Shown here: positions 14,004-14,311 of the stretch, in pieces
How positions within the stretch are numbered: position 1 is the first letter of the stretch
Layout of the letters: each line of letters opens with the position of its first letter
Assembly (NCBI GenBank): GCA_021828445.1
Contig: JAJZJD010000016.1
Span: forward strand, 1 to 14,311
DNA: 14,311 nt
DNA from: a bacterium
GTDB taxonomy: Bacteria; SZUA-79; Acidulodesulfobacterales; Acidulodesulfobacteraceae
Direction: 5' to 3'
Notes under the pieces: generated by a model
Seen by the model: the letters and a program-made list of their open reading frames with translations, nothing else
The model's database searches: none
What the model was told of the DNA's origin: nothing
Translations under genes and position numbers: made by a program

Positions 14004-14311
14004 ATGAGAAAAATAAGTCTGTTCTACATTTTTTTTACCGCAACATTTATTATTTTTTTAATTTCCGGTTTAATTTCCTATTGTTATGCCTCAAATTTAA
14101 ACGGCAATACAAATTTCGTAAAGATAAAATTCAAAACCACGTACAATAAAAATAAAAAACCGGACAATGACGGTTCTGCTCAAGTAACGGTAATATCATC
14201 CTCTCCGATAGTTTCCGACAACAATATCGGCATCGGCAAAAAAAAATCTCCAAATTTTCAAACTGCGGGGACGCAAACAGCGACGACGCAAACGGCCGCG
14301 GCTCAAACCAC
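14004..14311 (+). CDS. Secreted protein of unknown function, N-terminal part (runs off the window)
   Basis: The frame is open from the ATG at 14004 to the window end, giving 102 residues without a stop. A basic start (MRKIS) and a hydrophobic core (about 6-25) form a signal peptide, with a probable cleavage after SYCYA at about residue 29. The cysteine at 27 follows Ile-Ser-Tyr and does not make a standard lipobox. The mature part begins Asn- and Lys-rich. From residue 86 it becomes a five-residue repeat of the form Q-T-A-x-x (QTAGT, QTATT, QTAAA, QT...), which continues past the edge. I do not recognise a family. The repeat is probably a flexible linker or surface-exposed segment. A perfect consensus promoter lies about 80 bases upstream, yet no Shine-Dalgarno sequence precedes the ATG. 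Product and export are inferred from composition. Confidence 0.65.
   Translation, partial: MRKISLFYIFFTATFIIFLISGLISYCYASNLNGNTNFVKIKFKTTYNKNKKPDNDGSAQVTVISSSPIVSDNNIGIGKKKSPNFQTAGTQTATTQTAAAQT
14259..14311 (+). repeat. 15-base tandem repeat encoding Q-T-A-x-x units
   Basis: Three full 15-base units start at 14259, 14274 and 14289, and a fourth begins at 14304. Each starts with CAA-ACn followed by GCn codons. The units differ mostly at third positions and in the last two codons. This segment is clearly richer in G and C than the rest of the gene. The array is cut by the window edge, so its copy number is unknown. Confidence 0.65.

Overview
The window is AT-rich chromosomal DNA from a Gram-negative bacterium. 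It holds 13 protein genes, no RNA genes, no insertion sequence and no CRISPR array. The gene set is housekeeping: queuosine/preQ0, futalosine-type menaquinone, serine, histidine and purine metabolism. A SurA-type periplasmic protein and a PhoR-like kinase imply two membranes. The combination of HisZ, MqnA and a serA/class V aminotransferase pair resembles deltaproteobacterial and related anaerobic lineages, but I cannot fix the taxon from sequence alone.

Layout from left to right. (1) Positions 108-1131, minus strand: a SurA N-domain-like secreted protein followed by queD. (2) 1176-2432, plus strand: a PhoR-type sensor histidine kinase with no response regulator beside it. It is divergent from the SurA-like gene across a gap of under 50 bases and overlaps mqnA tail to tail by 14 bases. 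(3) 2419-13743, minus strand: ten densely packed genes read in the order class V aminotransferase, serA, hisZ, purA, SAM methyltransferase, ABC-2 permease, alkaline-phosphatase-superfamily protein, galT, HAD phosphatase, mqnA. Gaps are 50 bases or less, and three junctions overlap. (4) 13744-14003: a 260-base divergent control region with a perfect consensus sigma-70 promoter facing right, a weaker one facing left, and two inverted repeats. (5) 14004 to the end, plus strand: the start of a secreted protein of unknown function that runs off the window inside Q-T-A-x-x repeats.

How the genes work together: the aminotransferase and SerA probably supply the first two steps of serine synthesis. 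HisZ needs a HisG partner elsewhere, and PurA makes adenylosuccinate. The middle trio (methyltransferase, membrane permease, phosphohydrolase with a membrane segment) may act on an envelope molecule, but nothing here names the substrate. GalT, the HAD phosphatase and MqnA form the distal end.

The most notable point is the HAD phosphatase. Its reading frame carries the complete N-terminal catalytic motif DLDGT but has no ATG, GTG or TTG in front of it. The best start is an ATT codon at 3959 with a well-placed Shine-Dalgarno sequence inside the end of galT. A U UUU UUA slippery heptamer in the galT frame at the same place offers a competing -1 frameshift explanation. Gene callers restricted to standard starts will truncate this protein by 47 residues.
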